Positions 47,951 to 56,044 of a stretch of DNA of 56,182 bases are shown here, one piece after another (position 1 is the stretch's first letter; every line of letters starts with the position of its first letter). The DNA is from Clostridiales bacterium (lineage in GTDB: Bacteria; Bacillota; Clostridia; Oscillospirales; Oscillospiraceae), in assembly GCA_022786965.1 (NCBI GenBank), contig JALFXH010000128.1:1-56182 (forward strand), written 5' to 3'. The notes below the pieces were generated by a model. It was not told the DNA's origin and searched no databases. It was given only the letters and a program-made list of their open reading frames with translations. A program made the position numbers and the translations under genes.

Positions 47951-48412
47951 ATGAGCGGCAATGGACATATGAAAACAAGATTGGAGATACGCTACTATTC
48001 CCTGCCGCAAGACGAATGCGCGCTGGCGCTGATGGGAAAAACCTGGATTCGCAATTATGGAAATGATGTGCCGACCCTGCATTTCCATAGCCTGACCGAG
48101 GTTGGCGTTTGTCGGGATGGCTATGGCTATTTGCTTTCCGACCTGGGCAAGACCGATTACCGAAGCGGAGTCATTACCTACTTTCCGGGAAATGCGCTGC
48201 ATCATACCAACACCTATGGAACAGACCGACTGAATTCCTGGGAATTTCTCTTCTTTGACGCGCCGAAAATCGTAGCGGAGCATTGTAAGGATGACCCGGT
48301 GCTGGCGCGCACTCTGATTGACCGGCTGAAATACGGCGTGTATAACTTGTCAATGCGCCGGGATAAAATCCCGTCAAAGCCTGTGGAGAAATGTATGGGG
48401 AGCCTTACATGA
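47951..48412 (+). pseudogene. Truncated AraC-family regulator (sensor domain only)
   Basis: The first ~125 residues have the cupin-type N-terminal domain of AraC regulators: 'RYYSLPQDECALALMGKTW', 'LHFHSLTEVGVCRDGYGY', 'YRSGVITYFPGNALHHTN' and 'NSWEFLFFDA'. The frame stops after 153 residues, and the two C-terminal AraC helix-turn-helix motifs are absent both here and downstream. The tail 'KPVEKCMGSLT' is unrelated. It could be an expressed sensor-only protein, but a deletion remnant is more likely, given the mobile element scars on either side. Confidence 0.6.
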
Positions 48413-48441
48413 TTTTAATACCAAAGCGTATCTGAAAACAG

Positions 48442-48470
48442 TTGCGCTATCCCGCAGAATATGCCATAAT
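48442..48470 (+). promoter_or_regulatory. Promoter of the LytTR gene
   Basis: TTGCGC (48442-48447), a 17-bp spacer and CATAAT (48465-48470) lie 30 bp before the start codon. Confidence 0.6.
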
Positions 48471-48500
48471 AACAGAAAGTACACGCGGGAGGAAATACGA

Positions 48501-49715
48501 ATGCCGAAAGCAAGCACCATCATGGTCAAGACAGGAAGAACCCAAACAGATCTGGAAGTCAGTGACATTCACTACGTCCTGATGGATCGAAACTACGCGA
48601 ATATCCATATGGAATTTGGCGGTGTTTATAAATCCCGGATCACGTTTGATGAGCTGAAAACACTGCTGGGAGACAGCTTTCTTCCCACCGGGCGAGGGTG
48701 TCTGGTCAACATCGCCCAGATTCACCACATTGATGATATGGTCGTCCTGAACAGCGGGGAGCGGCTGAAATGTGTGTCCCGGCTGAAACCGGCGCTGGTG
48801 GCGCAGCTCTGCGCCGCGCGAAACTGCCCTCCGGCAAGCGTTGACATAAAAGCGCCCCGCCCTTTCAAGCCAGAAAAGCAGCCTGCCCCGGCTGTGGGAA
48901 AGAGTGTGTCTCCCGTCGCGGAAGCGCAAGCGGCTTGGGAGCCGGAAGCGGATGTACGGGGCTTTTCCGACGGCGCTTATCTGAATATCGTGGTCAAACG
49001 CCGGCGGATCATGCTGCCGGTGAATTCGATTCTATACACGGATGTGGAAGGGAGTCATGCTCAGATTCACCTTATTGACGGGATGGTCTACCGGACCAGA
49101 ACTACCTTGTCCGCACTGGAAAGGGGTCTGGGGGATGGCTTTCTCAAGGTCAGCCGCAGCCGGCTGGTGTCTGTCATGGCGATTCACAGTGTTACGGACA
49201 CCGTCAACCTCATCAGTGGGGAAGCTCTGAGCTATCCCCCCTACCGGGAATCCCAAATCCGCAAGCAGCTTGCCTCCCGGAAAAAGCAGTTCATCGACAG
49301 GTTCAGCGACGAAGGCGTCCCCACCACACCCGAGGAATACCACAACCATTACCGCTGCTTTGACAACGCGCCCTTTGCCTTCACAGACATTGAGATGGTA
49401 TTCAACGAAGACCGGCACGCGGTGGACTGGATTTTCCGCTACGGCAATCCGGCGCTGGCAAGGCTGGAAAAAATACCTCTGAAATCCCTGATCGGAAGTT
49501 CCTTCGGCAGTCTGTTTTCCAACATGGATTCCAAGTGGCTGAGCTGCTATGAGCAGGCGGCGCTCTACGGAAAAACCCTGGAAATCGTGTCCTACAGCCC
49601 GGAGATCGACACAAATCTGAAAATCATCTGCTACCCCACCTTCAAAGGGCACTGCGGCTGCCTTCTGTTCAATCTGGACGCCAAAGACGGGCAGCTAAGT
49701 ACGCTGAAGCTGTGA
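48501..49715 (+). CDS. Tandem LytTR DNA-binding protein with C-terminal PAS-like domain
   Basis: A 404-residue cytosolic regulator. LytTR domain 1 is at about 1-105 ('DIHYVLMDRNYANIHM' and 'FLPTGRGCLVNIAQIHHID'). A Pro/Lys linker leads to LytTR domain 2 at about 150-260 ('SILYTDVEGSHAQIHLIDG' and 'FLKVSRSRLVSVMAIHSV'). A PAS-like domain at about 290-400 has 'WIFRYGNPALARLEKIPLK'. LytTR proteins bind short direct repeats. Two linked copies could bind both repeats as a single chain, with the PAS part sensing a signal in place of a receiver domain. GGAGGAAATACGA precedes the ATG. It is encoded alone, and targets are unknown. Confidence 0.82.
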   Translation: MPKASTIMVKTGRTQTDLEVSDIHYVLMDRNYANIHMEFGGVYKSRITFDELKTLLGDSFLPTGRGCLVNIAQIHHIDDMVVLNSGERLKCVSRLKPALVAQLCAARNCPPASVDIKAPRPFKPEKQPAPAVGKSVSPVAEAQAAWEPEADVRGFSDGAYLNIVVKRRRIMLPVNSILYTDVEGSHAQIHLIDGMVYRTRTTLSALERGLGDGFLKVSRSRLVSVMAIHSVTDTVNLISGEALSYPPYRESQIRKQLASRKKQFIDRFSDEGVPTTPEEYHNHYRCFDNAPFAFTDIEMVFNEDRHAVDWIFRYGNPALARLEKIPLKSLIGSSFGSLFSNMDSKWLSCYEQAALYGKTLEIVSYSPEIDTNLKIICYPTFKGHCGCLLFNLDAKDGQLSTLKL

Positions 49716-49778
49716 TTGACCGTAGGCTTAACCGCTTTGGAAAGTCCCGTCACTGTGAATCAGTGGCTCTCTCAAATA

Positions 49779-49937
49779 ATACTAATATGCGATTGAAAGT
49801 AGACTTGCATTTCCGCGAATAAATCGTGATAAAAAAGGCCGAGGATGCAGATGGACTTGCTGCCCATCAAGGACGAGAACGCATTTTAGCGCAATTTAGG
49901 CCGGAAAGACTGTCTGATTTTAATCGCATATTAGTAT
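49779..49937. repeat. 159-bp MITE-like element with perfect 16-bp terminal inverted repeats
   Basis: ATACTAATATGCGATT at 49779-49794 is exactly inverted at 49922-49937. The interior has no ORF of useful size. It fills most of the 329-bp gene-free stretch 49716-50044; the rest is the terminator at 49941. Confidence 0.75.
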
Positions 49938-49940
49938 AAC

Positions 49941-50005
49941 AATGCTCCCTCCATGACCGGGCAGTGTCTTTTCCTTCACTGTCTGGCATAAAGGGAGCAT
50001 TTTTA
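49941..50005 (+). terminator. Terminator-like hairpin with structured loop
   Basis: The outer stem AATGCTCCCT / AGGGAGCATT encloses a smaller CAGTG/CACTG hairpin and is followed by TTTAATT. Its orientation suits the plus-strand LytTR gene. Confidence 0.6.
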
Positions 50006-50044
50006 ATTCATATAACCGGCGGAAGCTCTGATATCATCAGTGCC

Positions 50045-51244
50045 TTACTCGCCCAAAATCTCGGTCATCATCTGGTCAACCAGAATCAGGCAGCGGGGTA
50101 CATGGAAGGGACCCTTGAAGGTGGAACCCTTACAGGCGGGCTGGGTGGGCTTGCCGTCCCGGCGGAGGTAGCCGTACCACTCGCCGTACTCGTCGGCAAA
50201 GTAGGTTTTGCAGTAGTCCAGAATCTGGTAGAAGATATCCAGATACTTCTCGTCCTTCGTATCCCGGTAGATCATCATGGAGGCGATGAGGGCCTCGTTG
50301 TGGGGCCACCACAGCTTCATGTCGTGCTCGTAGGCCTCGGGAGGATTGCCCAGGCAGTCCATAAAGTACAGGATGCCGCCGTACTCCTTGTCCCAGCCCA
50401 TGTTGAAGGCCATGTCGAAGACGTTGATGGCCTTCTCATGCAGTTCCTTGTCGCCTACCTCGTTGGCGTAGTCCATCAGGAACCAGCTGCACTCGATGTC
50501 GTGGCCGGGGTTCACCATACGGCCCTCGGTGATGTCCAGCCGGGGGGTGCCGTCGGGGGCCACGTTCTCCAGGGTGCACTTGAGATCGGGCTTGACGTGG
50601 TAGGCGAAGATGTCGTGGATGCACTCCTTGGCCCGGGCATCGTACAGGGCAGCGTTGGCGGGGTCCACCCGCTTCATGACGCCGGTGACGTTCAGGATGA
50701 TCATGGGAATGCCCAGGCTGCGGCCGGTACGGGTCTCGGGGATGGTCTTGGGGCCCATGCCGGTGGGGTCTGGCATACCGTGGTTCAGATTCCAGTACAT
50801 ATCGTAAGCCCGGCGCGCCCGCTCCAGGTGCTCCTTCTCGCCGGTAATGCCGTAATACTCGGCGTTGGCGATGCAGTAGAAGGCCTCGGAGTAGCAGTAG
50901 CGGCGCTGACGCAGAGGCTTGCCGTCGCCGGTGACAGTAAAGTACAGCCGTCCGCCGGCCTCGTGGTTGACGCAGTACTTCTCGAGGAAGTCGATGCAGC
51001 TCTTGGAAGCGGCCAGCCACTCCTCCTTCACGCCGTACACATGGCACAGATAGGCATAGGTCCAGCCGCAGCGGCCCTGCATCCACACGCTCTTGTCGGT
51101 GGAGTAGATTTTACCGGTGCGGTCCAGGCAGGTGTAGATGCCGCCGTGCTCGGCGTCCATGCCGTTTTTCAGCCAGAAATCGGCCACATTTGCCAGCTGG
51201 TCACGAATCCACTGACGCTGGGCCAGAAATTTTTCACGATCCAT
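50045..51244 (-). CDS. AGE family epimerase/isomerase (N-acylglucosamine 2-epimerase type)
   Basis: A 399-residue (alpha/alpha)6-barrel protein of the AGE superfamily. Catalytic-type histidines are seen in 'NPGHDIECSWFL' and 'WWPHNEALIA'; other family segments are 'MQGRCGWTYAYLCHVYG' and 'YCYSEAFYCIANAEYYG'. AGE enzymes interconvert N-acetylmannosamine and N-acetylglucosamine. After TRAP uptake of sialic acid and cleavage by the NanA-like lyase, this would take the place of a NanE-type phosphate epimerase. It is last in the minus-strand unit siaP-siaQ-siaM-epimerase. A stem-loop separates it from the permease gene. GGAGGTAACTTCAAA lies before the ATG. Confidence 0.88.
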   Translation of the reverse strand: MDREKFLAQRQWIRDQLANVADFWLKNGMDAEHGGIYTCLDRTGKIYSTDKSVWMQGRCGWTYAYLCHVYGVKEEWLAASKSCIDFLEKYCVNHEAGGRLYFTVTGDGKPLRQRRYCYSEAFYCIANAEYYGITGEKEHLERARRAYDMYWNLNHGMPDPTGMGPKTIPETRTGRSLGIPMIILNVTGVMKRVDPANAALYDARAKECIHDIFAYHVKPDLKCTLENVAPDGTPRLDITEGRMVNPGHDIECSWFLMDYANEVGDKELHEKAINVFDMAFNMGWDKEYGGILYFMDCLGNPPEAYEHDMKLWWPHNEALIASMMIYRDTKDEKYLDIFYQILDYCKTYFADEYGEWYGYLRRDGKPTQPACKGSTFKGPFHVPRCLILVDQMMTEILGE

Positions 51245-51329
51245 TTTGAAGTTACCTCCTGTAATTTGTCGAAATCATCATACCACTGCGGAAGGATGAT
51301 TTCAAGTGATTGAATTTACCAAAGGAACC

Positions 51330-51355
51330 CCCACCCCTCATACTTGAGAGGTGGG
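51330..51355 (-). other. Stem-loop between siaM-type gene and epimerase gene
   Basis: CCCACC-C-CTCA / TGAG-A-GGTGGG has a mismatch inside a 10-bp pairing. There is no T tract on the minus strand, so partial attenuation or mRNA protection is more likely than full termination. Confidence 0.45.
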
Positions 51356-51373
51356 AAGAATCGAAGTGGGTGA

Positions 51374-52663
51374 TTACACGCCGCCGGTGAGCAGGGTGGG
51401 CAGGAACAGGGTGATCTGGGGGAAGACGTTCAGCAGAATCAGGGTGATGATCAGGGGGATCAGGAAGGGGAGAACGCCCTTGACCAGCGTCTTAAACTGC
51501 ATATTGCCGACCCGGGAAACCACGAACAGGGCTGTGCCCATGGGGGGCGTCAGGATGCCGATCATCAGGTTGAAGATGACCACAACGCCGAACTGGATGG
51601 GATTGATGCCGTAAGCCATAACCGCGGGCAGCAGGATGGGAACCAGGATCATCTGCAGGGGCAGCGCGTCGATGCAGGTGCCCAGAATCAGCAGCACGAT
51701 GTTGATCATCAGCAGCAGCATGAGCTTGGAATCCACGTTGCTGGTGAAGAAGGTGGCGATGGCCTGAGGCATCTGCTCACGGGAGATGACGAACTGGAAC
51801 AGGGTGACGCCCAGGATCATCAGCACGATGGTGCCGCTGGTCTTGATGGAGTCCAGGCAGATCTTGAAGAAGCTCTTGAGGGTCAGCTCCTTGTACACGA
51901 AGAAGCCCAGGATCATGGTGTACAGCGCGGCAACCACGGCAGCCTCGGTGGGGGTGAAGTAGCCGGTGAAGATGCCGAAGAGGATGATCAGGGGGGTCAG
52001 CAGAGCCCAGAAGCTCTTCTTGAAGGAGCGGAACCGGTAGCCCCAGCTTCTCTTGGGCTCGGAGGGGTAGTTCCGCTTGTGAGCCAGGAAAGCGCACATG
52101 ATCATCAGGGCGGCGGTGGTCAGCAGGCCCGGCAGGAAACCGGCCATGAACAGCTTCTCAACGCTCTGGTTTGCCAGCACAGCGTAGATGATCAGCGGGG
52201 TGGAGGGAGGAACCAGAGGGCCGATGATGCAGCTTGCCGCGGTGATGCCGCCGGCGAAGCCTTCGTCAAAGCCGGCGTCCTTCATGCTCTTGATTTCCAG
52301 CTGGCCCAGTCCGCCGGCGTCCGCCAGAGCGGAACCGGACATACCGGAGAAGATCAGGGAAGCCAGCACGTTGACGTGAGCCAGACCGCCCTTTTTGTGA
52401 CCGATCATGGAGGCGGCGAAATCGAAGATTCGGGTGGTAACGCCGCCGCCGTTCATCAGGTTGCCCGCCAGAACGAAGAAGGGCACCGCCAGCAGGGTCT
52501 GGCTGTTGACGCCGTTAAACATCTGCTCCAGAGCGAAGGGAACCAGATTCAGGCTGCCGGATACGGTGAAGAAGAAGAGTGAGGACATGATCAGAGCGTA
52601 ACCCACATGAACGCCCAGCATGATCAGGACAAACCATAAAATGAAGGTCATTATCATGTGCAT
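51374..52663 (-). CDS. TRAP transporter large permease (DctM/SiaM-like)
   Basis: A 429-residue membrane protein of the DctM family with about 12 hydrophobic segments. Typical signatures are 'VPFFVLAGNLMNGGGVTTRIFDFA' (in parts), 'GLAHVNVLASLIFSGMSGSALADA' (in parts) and 'GFDEGFAGGITAASCIIGPLVPPST' (in parts). It forms the Na+-driven transport channel with the small permease and takes substrate from the periplasmic-type binding protein encoded upstream. The context with epimerase, lyase and YhcH genes indicates sialic acid. The start at 52663 is 2 bp after the small permease stop, with GGGAGTAAGT as ribosome site. Confidence 0.93.
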   Translation of the reverse strand: MHMIMTFILWFVLIMLGVHVGYALIMSSLFFFTVSGSLNLVPFALEQMFNGVNSQTLLAVPFFVLAGNLMNGGGVTTRIFDFAASMIGHKKGGLAHVNVLASLIFSGMSGSALADAGGLGQLEIKSMKDAGFDEGFAGGITAASCIIGPLVPPSTPLIIYAVLANQSVEKLFMAGFLPGLLTTAALMIMCAFLAHKRNYPSEPKRSWGYRFRSFKKSFWALLTPLIILFGIFTGYFTPTEAAVVAALYTMILGFFVYKELTLKSFFKICLDSIKTSGTIVLMILGVTLFQFVISREQMPQAIATFFTSNVDSKLMLLLMINIVLLILGTCIDALPLQMILVPILLPAVMAYGINPIQFGVVVIFNLMIGILTPPMGTALFVVSRVGNMQFKTLVKGVLPFLIPLIITLILLNVFPQITLFLPTLLTGGV

Positions 52664-52665
52664 AC

Positions 52666-53223
52666 TTACTCCCACTCCTTTATGTCATAGAAGTCGTTTC
52701 TCGCGTCCTCGAGAACCCAGGCCCGGACGACCTCGCCGTGCCGGACGATGTTCACCAGCTGGGCGATCATCTCGATGATGGTCAGGGCCGTCCACAGGAA
52801 CATGGCGCCGTAGAGCCAGCTCTCACCGATGCCCAGGGTGACCAGCGGAGTATAGGACTTTCTCTGGACGATGGAGAAGGTGTGATAGAAGATCAGGGAC
52901 AGCAGACCGATCATGACCACGTTGATGGCCGCTTCGATCACCAGCTGAACCTTCTTGGGCAGAGCCAGGAGAATCGCGTCGATTCTGACGTGGATGTTTT
53001 CCTTCTGGGCCAGATGGCAGCCCAGAACACCCATCCACACGAACAGAAGCCGGGCAGTCTCATCCGTCCAGGCGGAAGGAGAACCGATTTTTCTGGAAAG
53101 CGCCTGCCAGAAAAGGGAGAACAGAATAATGTTGAAGAGGATCACCGCTACATACTGTTCCGCTTTTTCCAGGACGTGAATGACGTCGGCAGGCGTTTTG
53201 ATCGTGGTTTTGCCAACTTTCAT
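52666..53223 (-). CDS. TRAP transporter small permease (DctQ/SiaQ-like)
   Basis: A 185-residue protein with four membrane helices. The DctQ signature 'WTDETARLLFVWMGVLGCHLAQKENIHVRID' (in parts) spans the second helix region. It pairs with the large permease encoded 2 bp downstream. ATG 53223 (MKVGKTT) has GGGAGTG upstream; a longer frame has no ribosome site. The charged C-terminal tail ('EDARNDFYDIKEWE') is cytosolic. Confidence 0.92.
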   Translation of the reverse strand: MKVGKTTIKTPADVIHVLEKAEQYVAVILFNIILFSLFWQALSRKIGSPSAWTDETARLLFVWMGVLGCHLAQKENIHVRIDAILLALPKKVQLVIEAAINVVMIGLLSLIFYHTFSIVQRKSYTPLVTLGIGESWLYGAMFLWTALTIIEMIAQLVNIVRHGEVVRAWVLEDARNDFYDIKEWE

Positions 53224-53263
53224 AATTGATACACTCCCAAAGACCGTAGATACCAATGTAGGG

Positions 53264-53284
53264 AAGGGGCCGCGGGGGCCCCTT
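53264..53284 (-). other. Stem-loop after siaP-type gene
   Basis: AAGGGGCC / GGCCCCTT (8 bp, 5-nt loop) lies between the binding-protein gene and the permease genes. Such loops usually raise the level of the binding-protein mRNA relative to the permeases. Confidence 0.5.
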
Positions 53285-53293
53285 GCTTACAGC

Positions 53294-54298
53294 TTACTTT
53301 CTAGCTTCCTCGATGGCCTTTACGGCAGCGTCGCCGTACTTGGCAACGTACTCATCGTACATCGGAGCGCAGGCCTCACGGAAGGGAGCCTTGTCCGGAG
53401 TCGTAATGGTCACACCGTTCTGCTCGAACTTCTCAATCAGGGCCTCTTCATCTTTCTGGAAGGTCTCGGTATGGAACTGAGCCGCTTCCTGAGCCGCCTT
53501 GGTGATGGCTTCCTGCTGAGCGGGAGACAGCTTATCAAAGACAACCTTGCTGATGATGTAGGTGTTGTCGTTGATGATGTGGCCGGTCAGCGCGCAGTAG
53601 GGCTGAACCTCGTAGAACTTCTGGGCGTCGATGGTGGACAGGGGGTTCTCCTGACCGTCAACGGCGTTGGTCTTCAGAGCCAGGTAAACTTCCGCGAAAG
53701 GCATGGGAGTGGCGGCAGCGCCGGAGTACTTGGCGAAGGCCAGGTTGGCGTCAGCGTTGGGAACTCTCAGCTTCATGCCCTTCATGTCGTCGATGGACTC
53801 GATCTTCTTGTTGGAGGTAGTCTGTCTGGTGCCGTTGTAGGCGTCAGCCAGAACCTTCCAGCCCCGGGCCTCCAGCTTGGCGTAGATGGACTTGCCGTAC
53901 TCGGTGTCGTTCAGGGTTCTGGTCATGTGATCGAAGTCATCGAAGGCGAAGGGGTAGCCAAAGATCTCCAGCTCAGGCTCCCACAGGCCCATTCTGCCGG
54001 TCTCGGCGAAGACCATGTCCAGAGCGCCGGCGGCGACCTGGTCGATCATGGCCCGGTCATCGCCCAGCTGTCCGCCGGGATAGATCTCAACGGTGATGGT
54101 GCCGTTGGAGTACTCCTTGGCCTTCTCAGCCATCAGCTCCGCAGCCTTGTACTCGTTGGAGGAGCTGTTGGCCTGGAAGCCGATCTTCAGGGTAACGTTC
54201 TTCTCAGCCTGTGCGGCGGGGGCGGCGCTGGAGCCGCATCCGGCCAGAGCCAGGGCGCAGGTTGCGACAATCAGAAGTGCCGCGATCAGTTTTTTCAT
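53294..54298 (-). CDS. TRAP transporter substrate-binding lipoprotein (DctP/SiaP-like)
   Basis: A 334-residue extracytoplasmic binding protein with lipoprotein signal and lipobox 'LAGC'. DctP signatures include 'VEIYPGGQLGDDRAMIDQV', 'DMKGMKLRVPNADANL' with the Arg that binds the ligand carboxylate, and 'ALKTNAVDGQENPLSTI'. It delivers an acidic sugar, most likely N-acetylneuraminate by context, to the two permeases encoded downstream. It is the first gene of the minus-strand unit, with a near-consensus promoter at 54404-54432. The start is set at MKKLIAA (54298), giving a normal signal peptide. Confidence 0.92.
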   Translation of the reverse strand: MKKLIAALLIVATCALALAGCGSSAAPAAQAEKNVTLKIGFQANSSSNEYKAAELMAEKAKEYSNGTITVEIYPGGQLGDDRAMIDQVAAGALDMVFAETGRMGLWEPELEIFGYPFAFDDFDHMTRTLNDTEYGKSIYAKLEARGWKVLADAYNGTRQTTSNKKIESIDDMKGMKLRVPNADANLAFAKYSGAAATPMPFAEVYLALKTNAVDGQENPLSTIDAQKFYEVQPYCALTGHIINDNTYIISKVVFDKLSPAQQEAITKAAQEAAQFHTETFQKDEEALIEKFEQNGVTITTPDKAPFREACAPMYDEYVAKYGDAAVKAIEEARK

Positions 54299-54355
54299 GT
54301 TTTCTCGACCTTTCCTCATAAAATAATATCTTCATCGGCAGGTGCCGTTGAATAC

Positions 54356-54468
54356 ATTGTGAAATTTACCATGTTTTTCTCCGGTTGTTCTCCGTTTGCA
54401 TACATAATAAACAACAATTCTGCTTCTGTCAATGGTTTTCTCATGCTCGATTGTGAAATTTATTTTCA
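54356..54468. promoter_or_regulatory. Two ATTGTGAAATTTA direct repeats flanking the siaP promoter
   Basis: ATTGTGAAATTTA occurs at 54356-54368 (leader of siaP) and at 54450-54462 (upstream of its -35 box). The second copy extends into TGAAATTTATTTTCA, a TGAAA-N5-TTTCA dyad. The arrangement suggests a repressor bound at two sites with a DNA loop, such as the RpiR protein encoded at 18951. Confidence 0.55.
54404..54432 (-). promoter_or_regulatory. Promoter of the siaPQM-epimerase unit
   Basis: On the minus strand TTGACA is at 54432-54427 and TATTAT at 54409-54404, with a 17-bp spacer. Confidence 0.85.
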
Positions 54469-54512
54469 GAATTTTTGTGCATTATGTCATATTTTCAAAA
54501 GCAGTTCCCCTA

Positions 54513-54541
54513 TTGCATTCTTTCACTGGCCATGCTATCAT
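54513..54541 (+). promoter_or_regulatory. Promoter of the yhcH-nanA unit
   Basis: TTGCAT (54513-54518) and TATCAT (54536-54541) have a 17-bp spacer about 50 bp before the TTG start of the YhcH-like gene. Confidence 0.7.
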
Positions 54542-54589
54542 GGTTATGGACAAGTTTTCTCCCGAATTTCATCTTAAGAGGGTGGTTTT

Positions 54590-55039
54590 TTGATCTATAC
54601 AAAACGCGAAAACCTGAGGCGTTATCTGGGCATGAGCAGCAGTCTGGACAGCGCCATCCGTCATCTGCTGAGCGCGGATTTGCGCCAGCTGCACAAGGGC
54701 CGCAATGAGATTGACGGCGATCAAACCTTCGTCAACCGCTTTGACTACCAGACCATGCCCCGGGAGCAGGCCATCTGGGAAGGCCACGGGAAATACGGAG
54801 ATATCCACGTTCTCCTGTCCGGTCATGAAAAGATCGGTGTGGCCAACGCGGCGGGGCTGAAGATGGTGACACAGAAGCCCGAGGAGGACTTCATCGGCTA
54901 TGAGGGCGACGTGGAGGTCTGGTGCCCCATGACCACCGAGGATATTCTCATCGTCTTCCCCGAGGACGCGCACATGGTCAAGGTCGCGGACGGCAGCAGC
55001 ACCCTTGTGGAAAAGGCCTGCTACAAGTTCAAAGTGTAA
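54590..55039 (+). CDS. YhcH/YjgK/YiaL family protein (DUF386, NanQ-like)
   Basis: A 149-residue cupin-like protein of the DUF386 family. It has 'FDYQTMPREQAIWEGHGKYGDIHVLLSG' (in parts), 'PEEDFIGYEGDVEVW' and 'IVFPEDAHMVKVADG', with the Glu/His residues that line the pocket. Members are sialic-acid-locus proteins; NanQ speeds anomerisation of sialic acid. The start is TTG at 54590, preceded by AAGAGGGTGG. It is the first gene of the plus-strand unit, divergent from the TRAP genes. Confidence 0.9.
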   Translation: MIYTKRENLRRYLGMSSSLDSAIRHLLSADLRQLHKGRNEIDGDQTFVNRFDYQTMPREQAIWEGHGKYGDIHVLLSGHEKIGVANAAGLKMVTQKPEEDFIGYEGDVEVWCPMTTEDILIVFPEDAHMVKVADGSSTLVEKACYKFKV

Positions 55040-55077
55040 AATTCAGCCAAATAACATAATTTATGAGGTGATTTTCA

Positions 55078-55983
55078 ATGAATATCGAGAAATATCAGGG
55101 CATTATTCCCGCGTTTTATGCCTGTTATGACGCCGAGGGCAAGATTAACCCCGAGGGCGTCCGGGCGCTGACCCGCTGGTTCGTGGAAAAGGGCGTCAAG
55201 GGTCTGTACGTTGGCGGCTCCTCCGGCGAGTGCATCTACCAGAGCAAGGAAGAGCGCAAAGTGGTTCTGGAGAACGTTATGGCCGAGGCCAAGGGCAAGC
55301 TGACCATCATCGCCCACGTTGCCTGCAACAACACCGCCGATTCTCAGGAGCTGGCTGCTCACGCTGAGAGCCTGGGCGTGGATGCCATCGCTTCCATTCC
55401 CCCCATCTACTTCCACCTGCCTCCCTACGCCATCGCCAAGTACTGGAACGACATTTCCGCCGCCGCCCCCAACACCGACTTCATTATCTACAACATCCCC
55501 CAGCTGGCGGGCGTGGCTCTGAATGTGCCCCTGCTGAAGGAAATGCTGAAGAACCCCCGGTGCATCGGCGTCAAAAACTCCTCCATGCCCACTCAGGACA
55601 TCCAGATGTGGCGTGACGAGGGCGCCATCGTCTTCAACGGTCCCGACGAGCAGCTGATTTCCGGTCTGGTCATGGGCGCCACCGGCGGCATCGGCGGCAC
55701 CTACGGCGCCATGCCCGAGCTGTACATCAAGCTCTACGAGTGCGTCAAGGAAGGCCGTCTGGACACCGCTCTGGAAATCCAGAACGACTGCTGCCGGATC
55801 ATCTACAAGCTGTGCTCCGGCCACGGCAATATGTACAGCATGATAAAGGAAGTGCTGCGGAAGATGGGCTGCCCCGACTGCGGCTCCGTCCGGGCTCCTC
55901 TGGCAGAGCTCATCGACAGCGATTACCCCATCGCCGACGAGTGCGTTGCCATGATTCAGGCCGCCGTCGCCAAGTATTGCTGA
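55078..55983 (+). CDS. nanA: N-acetylneuraminate lyase (NanA-like, DapA superfamily)
   Basis: A 301-residue class I aldolase with 'GGSSGE' (46-51) for the carboxylate, Tyr138 in 'YNIPQ' and Schiff-base Lys166 in 'IGVKNSS'. It would split N-acetylneuraminate into N-acetylmannosamine and pyruvate. The TRAP transporter, AGE epimerase, YhcH and ROK-type neighbours support the assignment. It differs clearly from the other superfamily member at 32182, which has 'FGTNGEG' and 'GAKDSSG'. A GAGGTGA ribosome site precedes the ATG. Confidence 0.9.
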   Translation: MNIEKYQGIIPAFYACYDAEGKINPEGVRALTRWFVEKGVKGLYVGGSSGECIYQSKEERKVVLENVMAEAKGKLTIIAHVACNNTADSQELAAHAESLGVDAIASIPPIYFHLPPYAIAKYWNDISAAAPNTDFIIYNIPQLAGVALNVPLLKEMLKNPRCIGVKNSSMPTQDIQMWRDEGAIVFNGPDEQLISGLVMGATGGIGGTYGAMPELYIKLYECVKEGRLDTALEIQNDCCRIIYKLCSGHGNMYSMIKEVLRKMGCPDCGSVRAPLAELIDSDYPIADECVAMIQAAVAKYC

Positions 55984-55989
55984 GAAAAA

Positions 55990-56010
55990 TGCCGGGGCAC
56001 CGCCCCGGCA
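55990..56010 (+). other. Stem-loop between nanA and the next gene
   Basis: TGCCGGGGC / GCCCCGGCA is a 9-bp perfect stem with a 3-nt loop. No T tract follows, so read-through into the kinase-like gene is expected. Confidence 0.55.
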
Positions 56011-56044
56011 ATTCTTACAAAAAAACATAACAGGAGGAACTACC

